A stretch of DNA of 64,000 nt from Corynebacterium cystitidis. Lineage in GTDB: Bacteria; Actinomycetota; Actinomycetes; Mycobacteriales; Mycobacteriaceae. Shown one piece after another: positions 8,932-17,789 of the stretch. A program made the translations under genes and the position numbers. The stretch covers positions 2,604,001 to 2,668,000 of the forward strand of contig NZ_LT906473.1 of NCBI RefSeq assembly GCF_900187295.1, given 5' to 3'. The notes below the pieces were generated by a model, which saw nothing but the letters and a program-made list of their open reading frames with translations, did no database searches and had not been told where the DNA came from. Each line of letters opens with the position of its first letter. Within the stretch, counting starts at the first letter, position 1.

Positions 8932-9773
8932 CCACCGCTCTTTTGACCATGCGTGGCGTGCAGTGGCTGCGTCGACCACATCAGGCAGAACATCGCGAAG
9001 GACCAAAAACCCGCCGCCACCAGCGCACCCATCACTCGCCCCAGGGGCAGGCCCACAAGAAACCGCACCGCGTCATTCATCGTGCCGGCATATTCGGGCA
9101 CCGCGCTTATCGACGACCACGCCACCAACCCACCAATCAGAATCAGGGAGGAGCCCAGCATCGAGTACCCAATCATGCCGGCGACCACCACCCATTTCGC
9201 TACTGGCCCCCGAAATTCGTCCACAAAGATTCTGCCCAGTCCGCGACCAATCTGCCCGAACCCAATGCCCATCATCACAACACCAACGATCAGGACGGTG
9301 AGGCGGCCGCCGGGGCGGGACAGGGCTTCGTCGACAAGCCCTGGCCAATCCGCCCCGCGCAACGGCACTTGCAGGGCGATCATCACGGCGAAGGCACTTA
9401 ACGACGCATAAATGACGGCCCGACCAGTTGATGACATTCGCCGATTGAACCGCCGAATCCCTTTCAGGTGCGCGTATCCAACAAGCGCCTCAATGGCCTG
9501 CCACACCGCGATCACCCCGAGGCCTGATGCCGCCACAAGCAGCAACAAGTGACCGAATGGTTGGCGTGCCACTGCAGCCAGCACGGTGTGGAATGAGGCC
9601 GGGTTTTCCGACAGCCCTCCGCTAAACGCGATCTGCGCCACCAGGATTCCGAGCAGCCCGTAGACCAGCCCAAACGTAATGAGGCCCACCCGCACAAAAA
9701 GTAGGTAAAACCTATTTTGTTGCACATGGGTGCTCAGCCGCTGGAGGTTGTTCACCTGGTGGACAGTACTCAC
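8928..9773 (-). CDS. DUF1206 integral membrane protein
   Basis: Protein of 281 residues with about six hydrophobic segments, in three similar pairs (for example [20 protein letters not shown], then AVMIALQV and [13 protein letters not shown]), matching the DUF1206 pattern of three two-helix repeats. Function unknown. The last codons lie inside the second copy of the 53-bp repeat, so the cassette insertion rebuilt its C-terminus and changed its stop from TGA to TAG. It overlaps the start of larC by 4 bp, so it is probably co-transcribed after larC. Confidence 0.8.
   Translation of the reverse strand: MSTVHQVNNLQRLSTHVQQNRFYLLFVRVGLITFGLVYGLLGILVAQIAFSGGLSENPASFHTVLAAVARQPFGHLLLLVAASGLGVIAVWQAIEALVGYAHLKGIRRFNRRMSSTGRAVIYASLSAFAVMIALQVPLRGADWPGLVDEALSRPGGRLTVLIVGVVMMGIGFGQIGRGLGRIFVDEFRGPVAKWVVVAGMIGYSMLGSSLILIGGLVAWSSISAVPEYAGTMNDAVRFLVGLPLGRVMGALVAAGFWSFAMFCLMWSTQPLHATHGQKSGG
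8930..8982. repeat. 53-bp direct repeat, copy 2 (att-like)
   Basis: Second copy of the repeat at 7752-7804. It forms the 3' end of the DUF1206 coding region. The outer bases differ (CTGCT before this copy, TGAATC before the first), so the duplication ends exactly at the shared stop codons. Confidence 0.95.
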
Positions 9774-11098
9774 TGAAGCAACACTACCTGTGCACCCCTA
9801 CTTTCCGCCCGGCGCAGCACTTCTTTCACCGGCAACCCTAGTGCCTCGGCGGCAGCGCGTGCGTCGTCGAACTCGGGTTGACGGGTCATTTCCACTCCCC
9901 CACGCGTACCCACCTTTACTTTCACCTCATGTCCATCGACGTCGACCACCTCAAAGTGCCTGTCGAGCCCCTCACGCTCCACCTCCCACGACCGCACACC
10001 GAACGTTGTGGTGTGCGTAAACAACACGTCCTTGACGGCGGAAGGATCGTCGGTAAGCACATGAATTGTGTGCGCTGGCCTGCCCTTTTTCATCACTATC
10101 GGTGTCAGCCACGCATCATTCGCGCCTGCTTGCAGAAGCTTTTCGACGACCACTGGCCAGATTCGCGGGTCAAGATCATCAATATTGGCCTCCAGCTGGG
10201 TCAGTCGGCCTGTGTCGGGATTCGAGTTCGGGGTCGCCGGCTTCTCCTGTTCCGGCGCCTGCAAGACAACCAGGCGCACCATATTCGCTCGGCCCGGGGT
10301 ATCTTTGGTCCCTGCACCAATCCCAATCTTTTCGCTGACGCCACTAGGCAGAGGACCAAAGGTTGTAGCAAAGTGCTTCACCAGCGCGATCCCGGTGGGT
10401 GTTGCCAACTCACCAGGATTTTTAGAAACGGGATGCCCGTGGTGGTGTTCGTGGTCGTGGTCGTGACCGTGCTCATGACCGTGGTCATGACCGTGCGCGT
10501 GCTCTCCCCCCACCAAAATCTCGCCGGAGATGGTCGGGATCCCAAGCGCCAATTCCGCTACCGCAGGAACCGGCACCGGAATATCACCATGAGCTGCAGT
10601 AATGCGACCATAACCAAGAGCTACCGGGGACGACGCTACCGGAGCGCCAGCACGGCCAGAACAGTTAGAACCACTAGCAGCACCGAGCAGGCGCATGCCC
10701 TCGCACACGCCCACAACATCGGCGATAGAATCCCACGCTCCTACCTCATGAAAATGAATAGTTTCAGGGTCCACGCCGTGTACTTTCGCCTCGGCAACAG
10801 CGATCAGCTCGAATACACTCAGGGCGTTGGCGCGGGTATCGTCGTGAAGCGAAGCGGTGGCCAGAATTGCCTTGATGTCCCGCCAAGTGCGGTGGGGCTG
10901 GTCGTCGATAAGCGTGTCTACGTGCACTTTCACCCCGCGCTGCCCGGCGCGCGTGACCTCCTCGGCCCGCAGTACAACGGTGTCGGGGATTACTGCTTCG
11001 ATGGCGCGCTGCAAATCAGCGATGTCAACCCCTGCGTCCACGAGGGCGCCTAGCAGCATATCGCCGGCGACCCCGGCAGTGGCATCAATCCAGATCAT
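9770..11098 (-). CDS. larC: LarC, nickel-pincer cofactor nickel insertase (CTP-dependent cyclometallase)
   Basis: LarC inserts nickel into the thiocarboxylated pyridinium ligand using CTP. The 442-residue frame is intact and contains both halves that are split by a frameshift into LarC1/LarC2 in some lactobacilli. The N-terminus [20 protein letters not shown] is the family signature. A His-rich linker of alternating [13 protein letters not shown] type (about residues 210-235) is a likely nickel-binding store. The C-terminal half has [20 protein letters not shown] and KKGRPAHTI, typical of the family. It is the first gene of a leftward larC-DUF1206 unit. Confidence 0.93.
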   Translation of the reverse strand: MIWIDATAGVAGDMLLGALVDAGVDIADLQRAIEAVIPDTVVLRAEEVTRAGQRGVKVHVDTLIDDQPHRTWRDIKAILATASLHDDTRANALSVFELIAVAEAKVHGVDPETIHFHEVGAWDSIADVVGVCEGMRLLGAASGSNCSGRAGAPVASSPVALGYGRITAAHGDIPVPVPAVAELALGIPTISGEILVGGEHAHGHDHGHEHGHDHDHEHHHGHPVSKNPGELATPTGIALVKHFATTFGPLPSGVSEKIGIGAGTKDTPGRANMVRLVVLQAPEQEKPATPNSNPDTGRLTQLEANIDDLDPRIWPVVVEKLLQAGANDAWLTPIVMKKGRPAHTIHVLTDDPSAVKDVLFTHTTTFGVRSWEVEREGLDRHFEVVDVDGHEVKVKVGTRGGVEMTRQPEFDDARAAAEALGLPVKEVLRRAESRGAQVVLLQ

Positions 11099-11396
11099 AA
11101 CCTCGACTGTAGTGACTACCCATGCCTTCTAGCTATCCCGGGGCCGGACTCACTTCCCGCGATGACAGCAAGAGTGTGCTGCACGGAACGTCACAGCAAC
11201 TCGATGCTGCTGGTGGCCTTGGATGTTTTGGGCGCGAAGTGGCGGCTGTAATTTCGGCAATCACCTTCGGGGTGACTGTTCTGATTGGTTTTTGGCTGGT
11301 CCGCGACGCCAAAGATTTCTGGGTTCGAGCCATGTTCGACTCCTCGCACGTAGGCGACTTGGACAACCCCGGCTCTAAATCTGCACTGGCCATCTT

Positions 11397-11452
11397 GCAG
11401 GCACATTGCTAGCAGGCACATTGCTAGCAGGCACATTGCTAGCAGGCACATC
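11397..11452. repeat. 15-bp tandem repeat
   Basis: GCAGGCACATTGCTA is repeated three times exactly (11397-11441) and followed by a partial fourth copy, GCAGGCACATCG. It is non-coding and resembles the other short tandem duplications in this window. Confidence 0.9.
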
Positions 11453-11679
11453 GACCTTAACGAGCCCCTTTAGTGCATGCCTTAGCAACGCCGATTAAAA
11501 GAGAATTAGACGCTAGAAATACGTATCGAATCTCCTGCTTCAGGTGACTGAGGTGGTGGAAACGGCGATGGATAGTGAAACTAAGTATGAGCGTATGAGG
11601 AAGCCGACTCCGACGAGGTGAACCCGGGGCCGAGCCTTGACGTGCTGTTTGCGGCCTGCTCGGTGATGTGGGGGCCTCT

Positions 11680-11745
11680 GTTCTCTTCGGTCGTCAGTTT
11701 CTGTTTTTAGCGGAGAAAAACCACAAACTGGCAACCGAAGAGAAC
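11680..11745. repeat. Long inverted repeat
   Basis: Arms of 21 bases (11680-11700 and 11725-11745; GTTCTCTTCGGT.. against ..ACCGAAGAGAAC) pair with two mismatches around a 24-base loop that contains a T-run and an A-run. It could be a terminator, a small-RNA gene or the remains of a mobile element. Confidence 0.6.
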
Positions 11746-11807
11746 GAAGAGAACAGTGAAGCCGGAAGAACAGTGGCTGGCAGTGAAAAGAATGCGGGCA
11801 ATCAAAA

Positions 11808-11838
11808 GGAAAAATCGAGACACCATGGAGCGGTGTCT
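11808..11838 (-). terminator. Rho-independent terminator of tRNA-Leu
   Basis: On the minus strand, AGACACC-GCTCCAT-GGTGTCT forms a stem-loop followed by CGATTTTTCC. It lies just 3' of the leftward tRNA-Leu gene. Confidence 0.7.
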
Positions 11839-11854
11839 TGATTAGGATAATTAA

Positions 11855-11940
11855 TGGTGCCCGGGGGGGACTTGAACCCCCACGTTCTTGCGAACACTGG
11901 CACCTGAAGCCAGCGCGTCTGCCAATTCCGCCACCCGGGC
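11855..11940 (-). tRNA. tRNA-Leu (CAG)
   Basis: The minus strand folds as a class II tRNA: acceptor GCCCGGG with its complement CCCGGGC, long variable arm, T-loop GGTTCAAGTCC, anticodon loop TTCAGGT (CAG) and an encoded CCA at 11857-11855. A tRNA-Leu beyond fhaA is also conserved at this position in mycobacteria. Confidence 0.95.
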
Positions 11941-12161
11941 GGGCGACTTAAATAACCCTAGCTCAGCCCGAAATAACCGCCAAATCGCCAGCATGTTTCG
12001 TCGAAAAGCGAAGACTCTTCGGACGTTATCAGCCAATTCTGCAGCGACTGGGTAGGTAACGGGGAGGAAAGGGTTCTATACTGGCACAGAATACATCTGT
12101 CCACTATGTCCAATGTATCTATGTTCAATGCACAACTGACTTCAGGGAGGAGGTGCGGACG

Positions 12162-12995
12162 ATGGGGTTAATGGACCGCCTAGCCAAGTTTGATAGCAGT
12201 TTACAACGTGGCCTTGATAATGGTTTCGCTGCTATCTTCGGTGGCCGTGTTGTGCCTGCTGAGATTGAGGAACTGCTCAAGCAGGAGGCGCAGGACAATG
12301 TCACCGAAACGCAGGAGCAGCGTCTGATGGCCCCGAACGTGTTCGCGGTGGGTGTGTCGTCGAAGGACCTTGAGAATCTGTCGCAGGAACGCGAACTTCC
12401 GGAGCGCCTTGCGGACCAGTTGATGCGTTATATCCGTAACCAGGGTTGGGCTCTTGCTGGGTTTGGGGTGGTGCGGATTGCTGAGGAATCGGGCTTGCGT
12501 ACCGGCCAGCTCAGCGTCTCGTCGTATATCGATCCGGATCCAGACGTGGCTAGCGGGTTTGATGCCATCGTCGCGGAAGCAAAGAGAAATTCGGCGCAGC
12601 CGATCCCCGGTTCAACCAGTACTTCGCACAGTGAGGTCTCCAAGGAGGATGACATGTCCGAACCTAATTCTGTCAAGCCGGTTAGCGATGCCCACGGCCC
12701 AGCTGTCAGCTTGTTGTTGCAAGATGGATCCTCGCGCACCTACTTGGTGCATGAGGGTTCGAATATTATTGGCCGCTCCAATGATTCGGATTTCCGCCTG
12801 CCGGATACGGGTGTTTCACGCCAGCACGCTGAGATCACGTGGGATGGTCATGATGCGGTGTTGACGGATCTGCAGTCAACGAACGGCACTACCGTCAATG
12901 ATGAGAATGTGGATAACTGGTTGCTGCAAGACGGTGACGTAATCACCATTGGCCATTCGAATATTGAGGTCCGCATTGTCGGGCCGTCACGCTAA
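12162..12995 (+). CDS. fhaA: FhaA, DUF3662/FHA-domain protein
   Basis: Phosphothreonine-binding scaffold that in mycobacteria recognises phosphorylated MviN/MurJ pseudokinase and the PknB substrate network at the cell pole. The N-terminal DUF3662 domain (about 1-125) starts MGLMDRLAKFDSSLQRGLDN. A charged linker follows. The C-terminal FHA domain (about 185-277) has GRSNDSDFRL, VSRQHAEITWDG and STNGTTVN. I chose the ATG at 12162 because AGGGAGGAGG ends 8 bases upstream; an upstream GTG at 12153 falls inside that site. It is the first gene of the operon through pknB. Confidence 0.95.
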   Translation: MGLMDRLAKFDSSLQRGLDNGFAAIFGGRVVPAEIEELLKQEAQDNVTETQEQRLMAPNVFAVGVSSKDLENLSQERELPERLADQLMRYIRNQGWALAGFGVVRIAEESGLRTGQLSVSSYIDPDPDVASGFDAIVAEAKRNSAQPIPGSTSTSHSEVSKEDDMSEPNSVKPVSDAHGPAVSLLLQDGSSRTYLVHEGSNIIGRSNDSDFRLPDTGVSRQHAEITWDGHDAVLTDLQSTNGTTVNDENVDNWLLQDGDVITIGHSNIEVRIVGPSR

Positions 12996-13086
12996 AGTCC
13001 TGCTCGTGCGTTAGTAGGGTGACCGCGTTAGCTTCGCTTACTCTGTTAACTTCGTGCTCAACCGTTAAAGAAAGGCCGTTTATCTC

Positions 13087-13533
13087 GTGGACTCTGTAGT
13101 TCTTCTCTTGGTCCGGTTTGGTCTTCTGGTGCTGCTGTGGATCCTCATTATTATTGTGATCCTCGCCCTGCGCCGGGATGTTAAGAGGTCGAGTGGCACT
13201 CGCCACGCGGCTGTGTCATCAAACCCGATTCGGCGTGAGAAGGCCCGCGCCATCACTGTGGTTGAGGGCCCGCTGAAGGGCAGCCACATGAACATTGCGT
13301 CGATTGAGGCGTTTACGCTCGGCCGGTCGAATGAGAATGATTTTGTGCTTGGCGACGATTTCTCGTCGTCACGCCATGCTCGGTTGTTCCGCCGCGGAAG
13401 CGACTGGTTTGTGGAGGACTTGGATTCACGGAATGGCACGTTCGTGGGTGGTACACGGATTGAACAGCCCGAACGTGTGAGTGTGGGAACGGATATCAAA
13501 ATGGGTCGCACGATTGTGAGGTTGATCCCATGA
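13087..13533 (+). CDS. fhaB: FhaB (FipA-type) FHA-domain membrane protein
   Basis: Protein of 148 residues: one N-terminal membrane helix (about 3-25, ILIIIVILAL) and a C-terminal FHA domain with LGRSNENDFVLGDD, SSRHARLF and SRNGTFVGGTRI. The homologue links PknA/PknB phosphorylation to the division machinery. The start is GTG. The stop overlaps the pstP start (ATGA, 4 bp), which indicates coupling. Confidence 0.94.
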   Translation: MDSVVLLLVRFGLLVLLWILIIIVILALRRDVKRSSGTRHAAVSSNPIRREKARAITVVEGPLKGSHMNIASIEAFTLGRSNENDFVLGDDFSSSRHARLFRRGSDWFVEDLDSRNGTFVGGTRIEQPERVSVGTDIKMGRTIVRLIP

Positions 13534-14966
13534 GTTTGAAGTTGAATTATGTGGCTGTGTCTGACCGTGGCCTTGTGCGTGGTAATAATGAGGACTCTGC
13601 CTATGCGGGCCCGCACCTGCTGTTGCTTGCCGACGGCATGGGGGGCCACGCCGCGGGAGAGGTTGCGTCCCAGTTGATGGTAAGCCACATGGAACACCTC
13701 GACCAGGATCCTAAAGATAATGACATGCTGGCGCTACTTGGTGTCGCCGCAGATGATGCAAACGCGTCGATTGCGGATGCCATTCGGGAGAATCCGGAGC
13801 AAGACGGGATGGGTACTACCTTGACCGCTTTGCTGTTCAACGGCCGCGAGTTCGGCTTGATCCACGCTGGTGATTCACGTGGCTACCGCCTTCGGGACGG
13901 GAAGTTAGAGCAGATCACTATCGACGACACTTTCGTGCAGTCTCTGGTGGAGCAGGGCAAGCTGGACCCAGAGGACGTGTCGACGCACCCCCAGAAGTCG
14001 CTGATTTTGAAGGCTTTTACGGGCCGTCCTGTGGAGCCGGGTTTGGCCCATGTGGATGCTCGTGCAGGTGATCGCCTTTTGCTGTGTTCCGACGGTTTGT
14101 CGGACCCTGTTACGGCCTCCACCATTGAGGAGGCTCTCGGCCAGGGCACACCCGATGAGGCGGCGCACAAGCTGATTGAGCTTGCGTTGCGGTCCGGCGG
14201 CCCAGACAACATCACCATTGTGATTGCGGATATCGTCGATACGCACACTGATTCCGCAACCCGGGTGCCCACGAAACCTGCTGTGGCCGGCGCGTTAGCT
14301 CTGGAGCAGAAGGAGACACACCCGGACACGGCTGCGGGCCGTGCGGCGGCGCTGAACAAGAACCGCCAGGTCATCCCTCCTAATCAGGGTGGCCGCAACT
14401 CCGACGCTGGGGGAGCTAACAATGATAAATTGAAAGCAGCCGACAACCGTGACGATAAGGAGCCTCATTCCCGGCGTGGGAAGGGAAGCTGGGTGCTGAT
14501 TGTTAGCCTGCTTACCGTCTTGATTGTGGTTCTTGCGGGCGGGTTCTTCTTGGATAAGAAGCGAGATGAGTCTTTTTTCGTCTCGACGAACGAGCAGGGC
14601 GCGTTCGTCGTCGAGCACGGATTTGATTACGCAGTTTTTGGCAACGCCCTGCATGAGCCAATTCAACACACGTGTATTAATGACAAGAACGAACTGAAGT
14701 TCGTCGACATTGACGCGGTTCCAGAGGACTGCCAACTGTTTACTGTCGACGATTTACCGGAGTCGATTCGAGGCCAGGCTCAGGACCTGTCGGGCGGGTC
14801 GTTCGACGAGGTGTCGCAACAGATGAACAGGCTTGCCGACGAGGCGCTGCCGGTGTGCGTCGAAACACCCCACCAGCGTCAGCATGATAAGGCGGAGGCT
14901 GACAGTAAGGCTGAAAAGCCGAGCGAGTCTGCTGTCTCATCTGTGGAATGCCGGGAGGTGAAGTAA
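13530..14966 (+). CDS. pstP: PstP, PP2C-type Ser/Thr protein phosphatase
   Basis: The only Ser/Thr phosphatase usually encoded in this cluster; it dephosphorylates PknA, PknB and their substrates. The N-terminal PP2C domain (about 1-240) has the metal-site motifs RGNNEDSAYAG, LLADGMGGHAAGE, GDSRGYRLRDG, CSDGLSDPV and GGPDNITIVIADI. After a linker rich in charged residues comes one transmembrane helix (about 325-346), then an extracellular domain with four Cys that could form disulfides. It overlaps fhaB by 4 bp and is followed 1 bp later by rodA. Confidence 0.96.
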   Translation: MSLKLNYVAVSDRGLVRGNNEDSAYAGPHLLLLADGMGGHAAGEVASQLMVSHMEHLDQDPKDNDMLALLGVAADDANASIADAIRENPEQDGMGTTLTALLFNGREFGLIHAGDSRGYRLRDGKLEQITIDDTFVQSLVEQGKLDPEDVSTHPQKSLILKAFTGRPVEPGLAHVDARAGDRLLLCSDGLSDPVTASTIEEALGQGTPDEAAHKLIELALRSGGPDNITIVIADIVDTHTDSATRVPTKPAVAGALALEQKETHPDTAAGRAAALNKNRQVIPPNQGGRNSDAGGANNDKLKAADNRDDKEPHSRRGKGSWVLIVSLLTVLIVVLAGGFFLDKKRDESFFVSTNEQGAFVVEHGFDYAVFGNALHEPIQHTCINDKNELKFVDIDAVPEDCQLFTVDDLPESIRGQAQDLSGGSFDEVSQQMNRLADEALPVCVETPHQRQHDKAEADSKAEKPSESAVSSVECREVK

Positions 14967-14967
14967 C

Positions 14968-16356
14968 GTGAGCCGCATTTTTGGACGCAAGATTGAACTA
15001 GCGCTGTTGATTTTGGTGGCCGGTTTGCTTGCCTTGATGCTGATCAGTTTGGAGCTGTCGCAGGGCAATGCGCTGACCACGGACATGGCGTGGCTGATCG
15101 GTGGTTTCATCGGCGTGTTTGCGCTGGCCCATGTGGTGATTAGTTTTACTGCACCGTATTCTGACCAGATCCTGCTGCCCGTGGCTGCAACCCTTAATGC
15201 GATCGGGCTGGTGATGATTTACCGCATCGATATAGCCCGTGATACCGGGTTGGCTGCCCGCCAGGTCCTCTGGACTTTAGTGGGCATTATTTTGCTGGTG
15301 ATCACCCTGATTGTGATCAGTGACCATAAGACGCTGGCGCGTTTTTCCTACCTGCTGGGCCTCATTGGCTTGGTGCTGTTGGCGCTTCCTTTGGTGTGGC
15401 CTCAGCCAGAGGACGCAGAGGCTAAGATTTGGCTGACCATTGGCCCGTTTTCGGTGCAGCCAGGTGAGTTCTCGAAGATTTTGCTGCTGATGTTTTTCGC
15501 GCAGCTACTCACCCAGAAGCGCGCCCTGTTCACGGTAGCGGGGTACCGCTTCTTAGGCATGGAGTTCCCACGCCTGCGCGACCTCGCACCCATTCTTGTG
15601 GTGTGGGCCATCGCGATCTTGATTATGGGTGTGTCGAATGACTTTGGTCCTGCCCTGCTGCTGTTCGCCACTGTGCTGGGCATGATGTACTTCGCCACGG
15701 GCCGCGCCTCCTGGCTGATTATCGGTATCGGCCTGGTCTCTATCGGCGCAGTAGCTGTGTACAATGTGAGCTCCAAGATTCAGTCCCGTGTGGAAAACTT
15801 TATTGACCCGCTGGGCACCTACCATGGTGACGGCGGTGGCTACCAGCTATCTCAGGCACTATTTGGGATGAGCTGGGGTGGGATGACCGGCACCGGCTTA
15901 GGGATGGGGTACCCGCACCACGTCCCAGTGGCATGGACCGACTTCATTTTGTCTTCTATTGGTGAAGAACTCGGCCTGATCGGCCTGTCCGGTGTGATCG
16001 TGCTGTTCGCCATTTTCATCACCCGTGGATTTAACGCCGCGATGTCGGTTCGTGATTCATACGGCAAGCTGTTGGCGGCCGGCCTCTCGCTGACCATCGC
16101 TATCCAAGTGTTCGTGGTTGTTGGCGGGATCTCGGCAATGTTGCCGATGACAGGCCTGACCACACCGTTTATGTCTGCTGGTGGTTCCGCGTTGATGGCA
16201 AACTACATTCTTTTGGCAATGCTGTTGCGCATCTCGAATAGTGCACGCAAACCCATTGAGATAGACGAAGGCGCGAACTATTCCCCGCAGACTGGCGCCG
16301 GCACAAACTATTTCCCTGCCTCACGAAAGTCCGTCGGCGCGGAGGTGACACGATGA
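14968..16356 (+). CDS. rodA: RodA/FtsW-family SEDS peptidoglycan polymerase
   Basis: SEDS glycosyltransferase of 462 residues with about ten membrane helices. It polymerises lipid II with its partner class B PBP, encoded next (PbpA). Family signs are QPGEFSKILLLMFFAQ, NDFGPALL and the C-terminal GLTTPFMSAGGSALMAN (the last two are the FtsW/RodA signature). The start is GTG at 14968. The stop overlaps pbpA by 4 bp. Confidence 0.95.
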   Translation: MSRIFGRKIELALLILVAGLLALMLISLELSQGNALTTDMAWLIGGFIGVFALAHVVISFTAPYSDQILLPVAATLNAIGLVMIYRIDIARDTGLAARQVLWTLVGIILLVITLIVISDHKTLARFSYLLGLIGLVLLALPLVWPQPEDAEAKIWLTIGPFSVQPGEFSKILLLMFFAQLLTQKRALFTVAGYRFLGMEFPRLRDLAPILVVWAIAILIMGVSNDFGPALLLFATVLGMMYFATGRASWLIIGIGLVSIGAVAVYNVSSKIQSRVENFIDPLGTYHGDGGGYQLSQALFGMSWGGMTGTGLGMGYPHHVPVAWTDFILSSIGEELGLIGLSGVIVLFAIFITRGFNAAMSVRDSYGKLLAAGLSLTIAIQVFVVVGGISAMLPMTGLTTPFMSAGGSALMANYILLAMLLRISNSARKPIEIDEGANYSPQTGAGTNYFPASRKSVGAEVTR

Positions 16357-17789
16357 ATCGCAGTATCCGAATCGGTGCAATCTTCTCGCTGCTAATGATT
16401 GTGGCGCTGCTTTTGAACCTCACGTGGGTGCAGGCTTTCAACGAGGAAAAATACGCCCAGAACCCACTCAACCAGCGCGCCTTCATCAAGATGAAGGAAA
16501 CAGAGCGTGGCCAAATCAACGCCGGTGGGCAGATTTTGGCCCAATCGGTCCAGGGTGACGATGGTCTGTATCACCGCACGTATCCGACGATGCCGATTTC
16601 GTTCGCGCCCGTGGTGGGCTATTTGTCGGACCAGTACGGTGCGGCTGGCCTGGAGCAGGGTTTCAACGCCCAGCTCAACGGTGACACCACTACCTTGCTC
16701 AACTCTCGTTTCCTCGCCACCGGGACAGAAAACCGCAAGGGTGACTCAATTGAGTTGACCATTGATCCACAAACTCAGGCAACCGCCTACGAAGCTCTTG
16801 CCAACAATGGGTACGAGGGCGCTGCTGTAGCGATCCGCCCGTCGACAGGCGAGGTTGTGGCCATGGCGTCCGCACCGTCCTACAACCCCAACGAGATCAC
16901 CAACCCGGAGACCGCGGACGCGGCTTGGAAGGCCGTGAACAATAATCCAGGCCGGCCACTGCTCAATCATGCAACGCAAGAGCAGCTGCCCCCGGGTTCG
17001 ATCTTCAAGATCATCACTACAGCCGCGGGCCTTGAAGCAGGCTATACCCCTGATTCGCAGCTGACGGGTGATGCTTCCATCACGCTACCCGGCACTACTA
17101 CTGAGTTGACTAACTACGCGGGCCAAGCCTGCGCCGGTGGTGGACAGGTTTCACTGGAGACGGCTTTCGCCTTGTCCTGCAACACCGCTTTCGTGGAGTT
17201 AGGGCTGGGAGTGGGCGCGGATCAGTTGCGCCAGACAGCCGAAGCTTTCGGTGTGGGAGAAAGCTACGACATGGGGCTTCCTACCGCCGCGGGCTCATTG
17301 GGCGAGCTTGCCGACGATGCTTCCATCGGCCAGTCTTCCATCGGTCAGCGCGATGTCACCATGACGGCGCTGCAGTCTGCAATCATGGCGGCCACCGTGG
17401 CTAATGAGGGACGTCGCATGGAGCCCTATGTGGTTTCCCGTGTTCTGGGGCCAAATCTTGAGGTGCGTTCGGAGAAGTCTCCGAAGGAAATCACCCAGGC
17501 GGTCACCCCGGAACAGGCTGCGACTCTGACTGATTTGATGTACGCGTCGGAACGCAATACGGCCGGGTATAACGGCAATAACTATGCGTCGAAGACCGGT
17601 ACCGCCGAGCATGCCGACGATTTACCACCACACGTGTGGTATGTCGCATTCGACCCCGAAAAGGATGTGGCTGTGGGTGTCGTCGTAAAAAACGGTGGTG
17701 GTTACGGCTCGTCCGCAACAGGTGGGCAGGTGGCCGCCCCGATTGGCCGCACCATCTTGGGCGTGGCTCCGGCTGGAGGTGGCCAGTAA
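16353..17789 (+). CDS. pbpA: PbpA, class B penicillin-binding protein (transpeptidase)
   Basis: Peptidoglycan transpeptidase of 478 residues, anchored by one N-terminal helix (about 7-28). The PBP dimerisation domain is followed by the transpeptidase domain with the three active-site motifs: SIFK (serine nucleophile, in PPGSIFKI), SCN in LSCNTAFVE and KTGTAEH. It works with RodA and is overlapped by both neighbours (4 bp with rodA, 1 bp with pknA). Confidence 0.95.
   Translation: MNRSIRIGAIFSLLMIVALLLNLTWVQAFNEEKYAQNPLNQRAFIKMKETERGQINAGGQILAQSVQGDDGLYHRTYPTMPISFAPVVGYLSDQYGAAGLEQGFNAQLNGDTTTLLNSRFLATGTENRKGDSIELTIDPQTQATAYEALANNGYEGAAVAIRPSTGEVVAMASAPSYNPNEITNPETADAAWKAVNNNPGRPLLNHATQEQLPPGSIFKIITTAAGLEAGYTPDSQLTGDASITLPGTTTELTNYAGQACAGGGQVSLETAFALSCNTAFVELGLGVGADQLRQTAEAFGVGESYDMGLPTAAGSLGELADDASIGQSSIGQRDVTMTALQSAIMAATVANEGRRMEPYVVSRVLGPNLEVRSEKSPKEITQAVTPEQAATLTDLMYASERNTAGYNGNNYASKTGTAEHADDLPPHVWYVAFDPEKDVAVGVVVKNGGGYGSSATGGQVAAPIGRTILGVAPAGGGQ

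Larger units (their letters stand above)
11099..11815. other. Gene-poor region between larC and tRNA-Leu
   Basis: About 700 bases without a convincing gene. Open frames on both strands (11122-11412 and 11133-11393) overlap each other and have no ribosome site or recognisable domain. The stretch holds a 15-bp tandem repeat and a long inverted repeat, both listed separately. Confidence 0.5.

Noticed and set aside
11122-11412. 96-codon frame right of larC
   Set aside because: No ribosome site, no domain, overlaps an equally long antisense frame and ends in the 15-bp tandem repeat.
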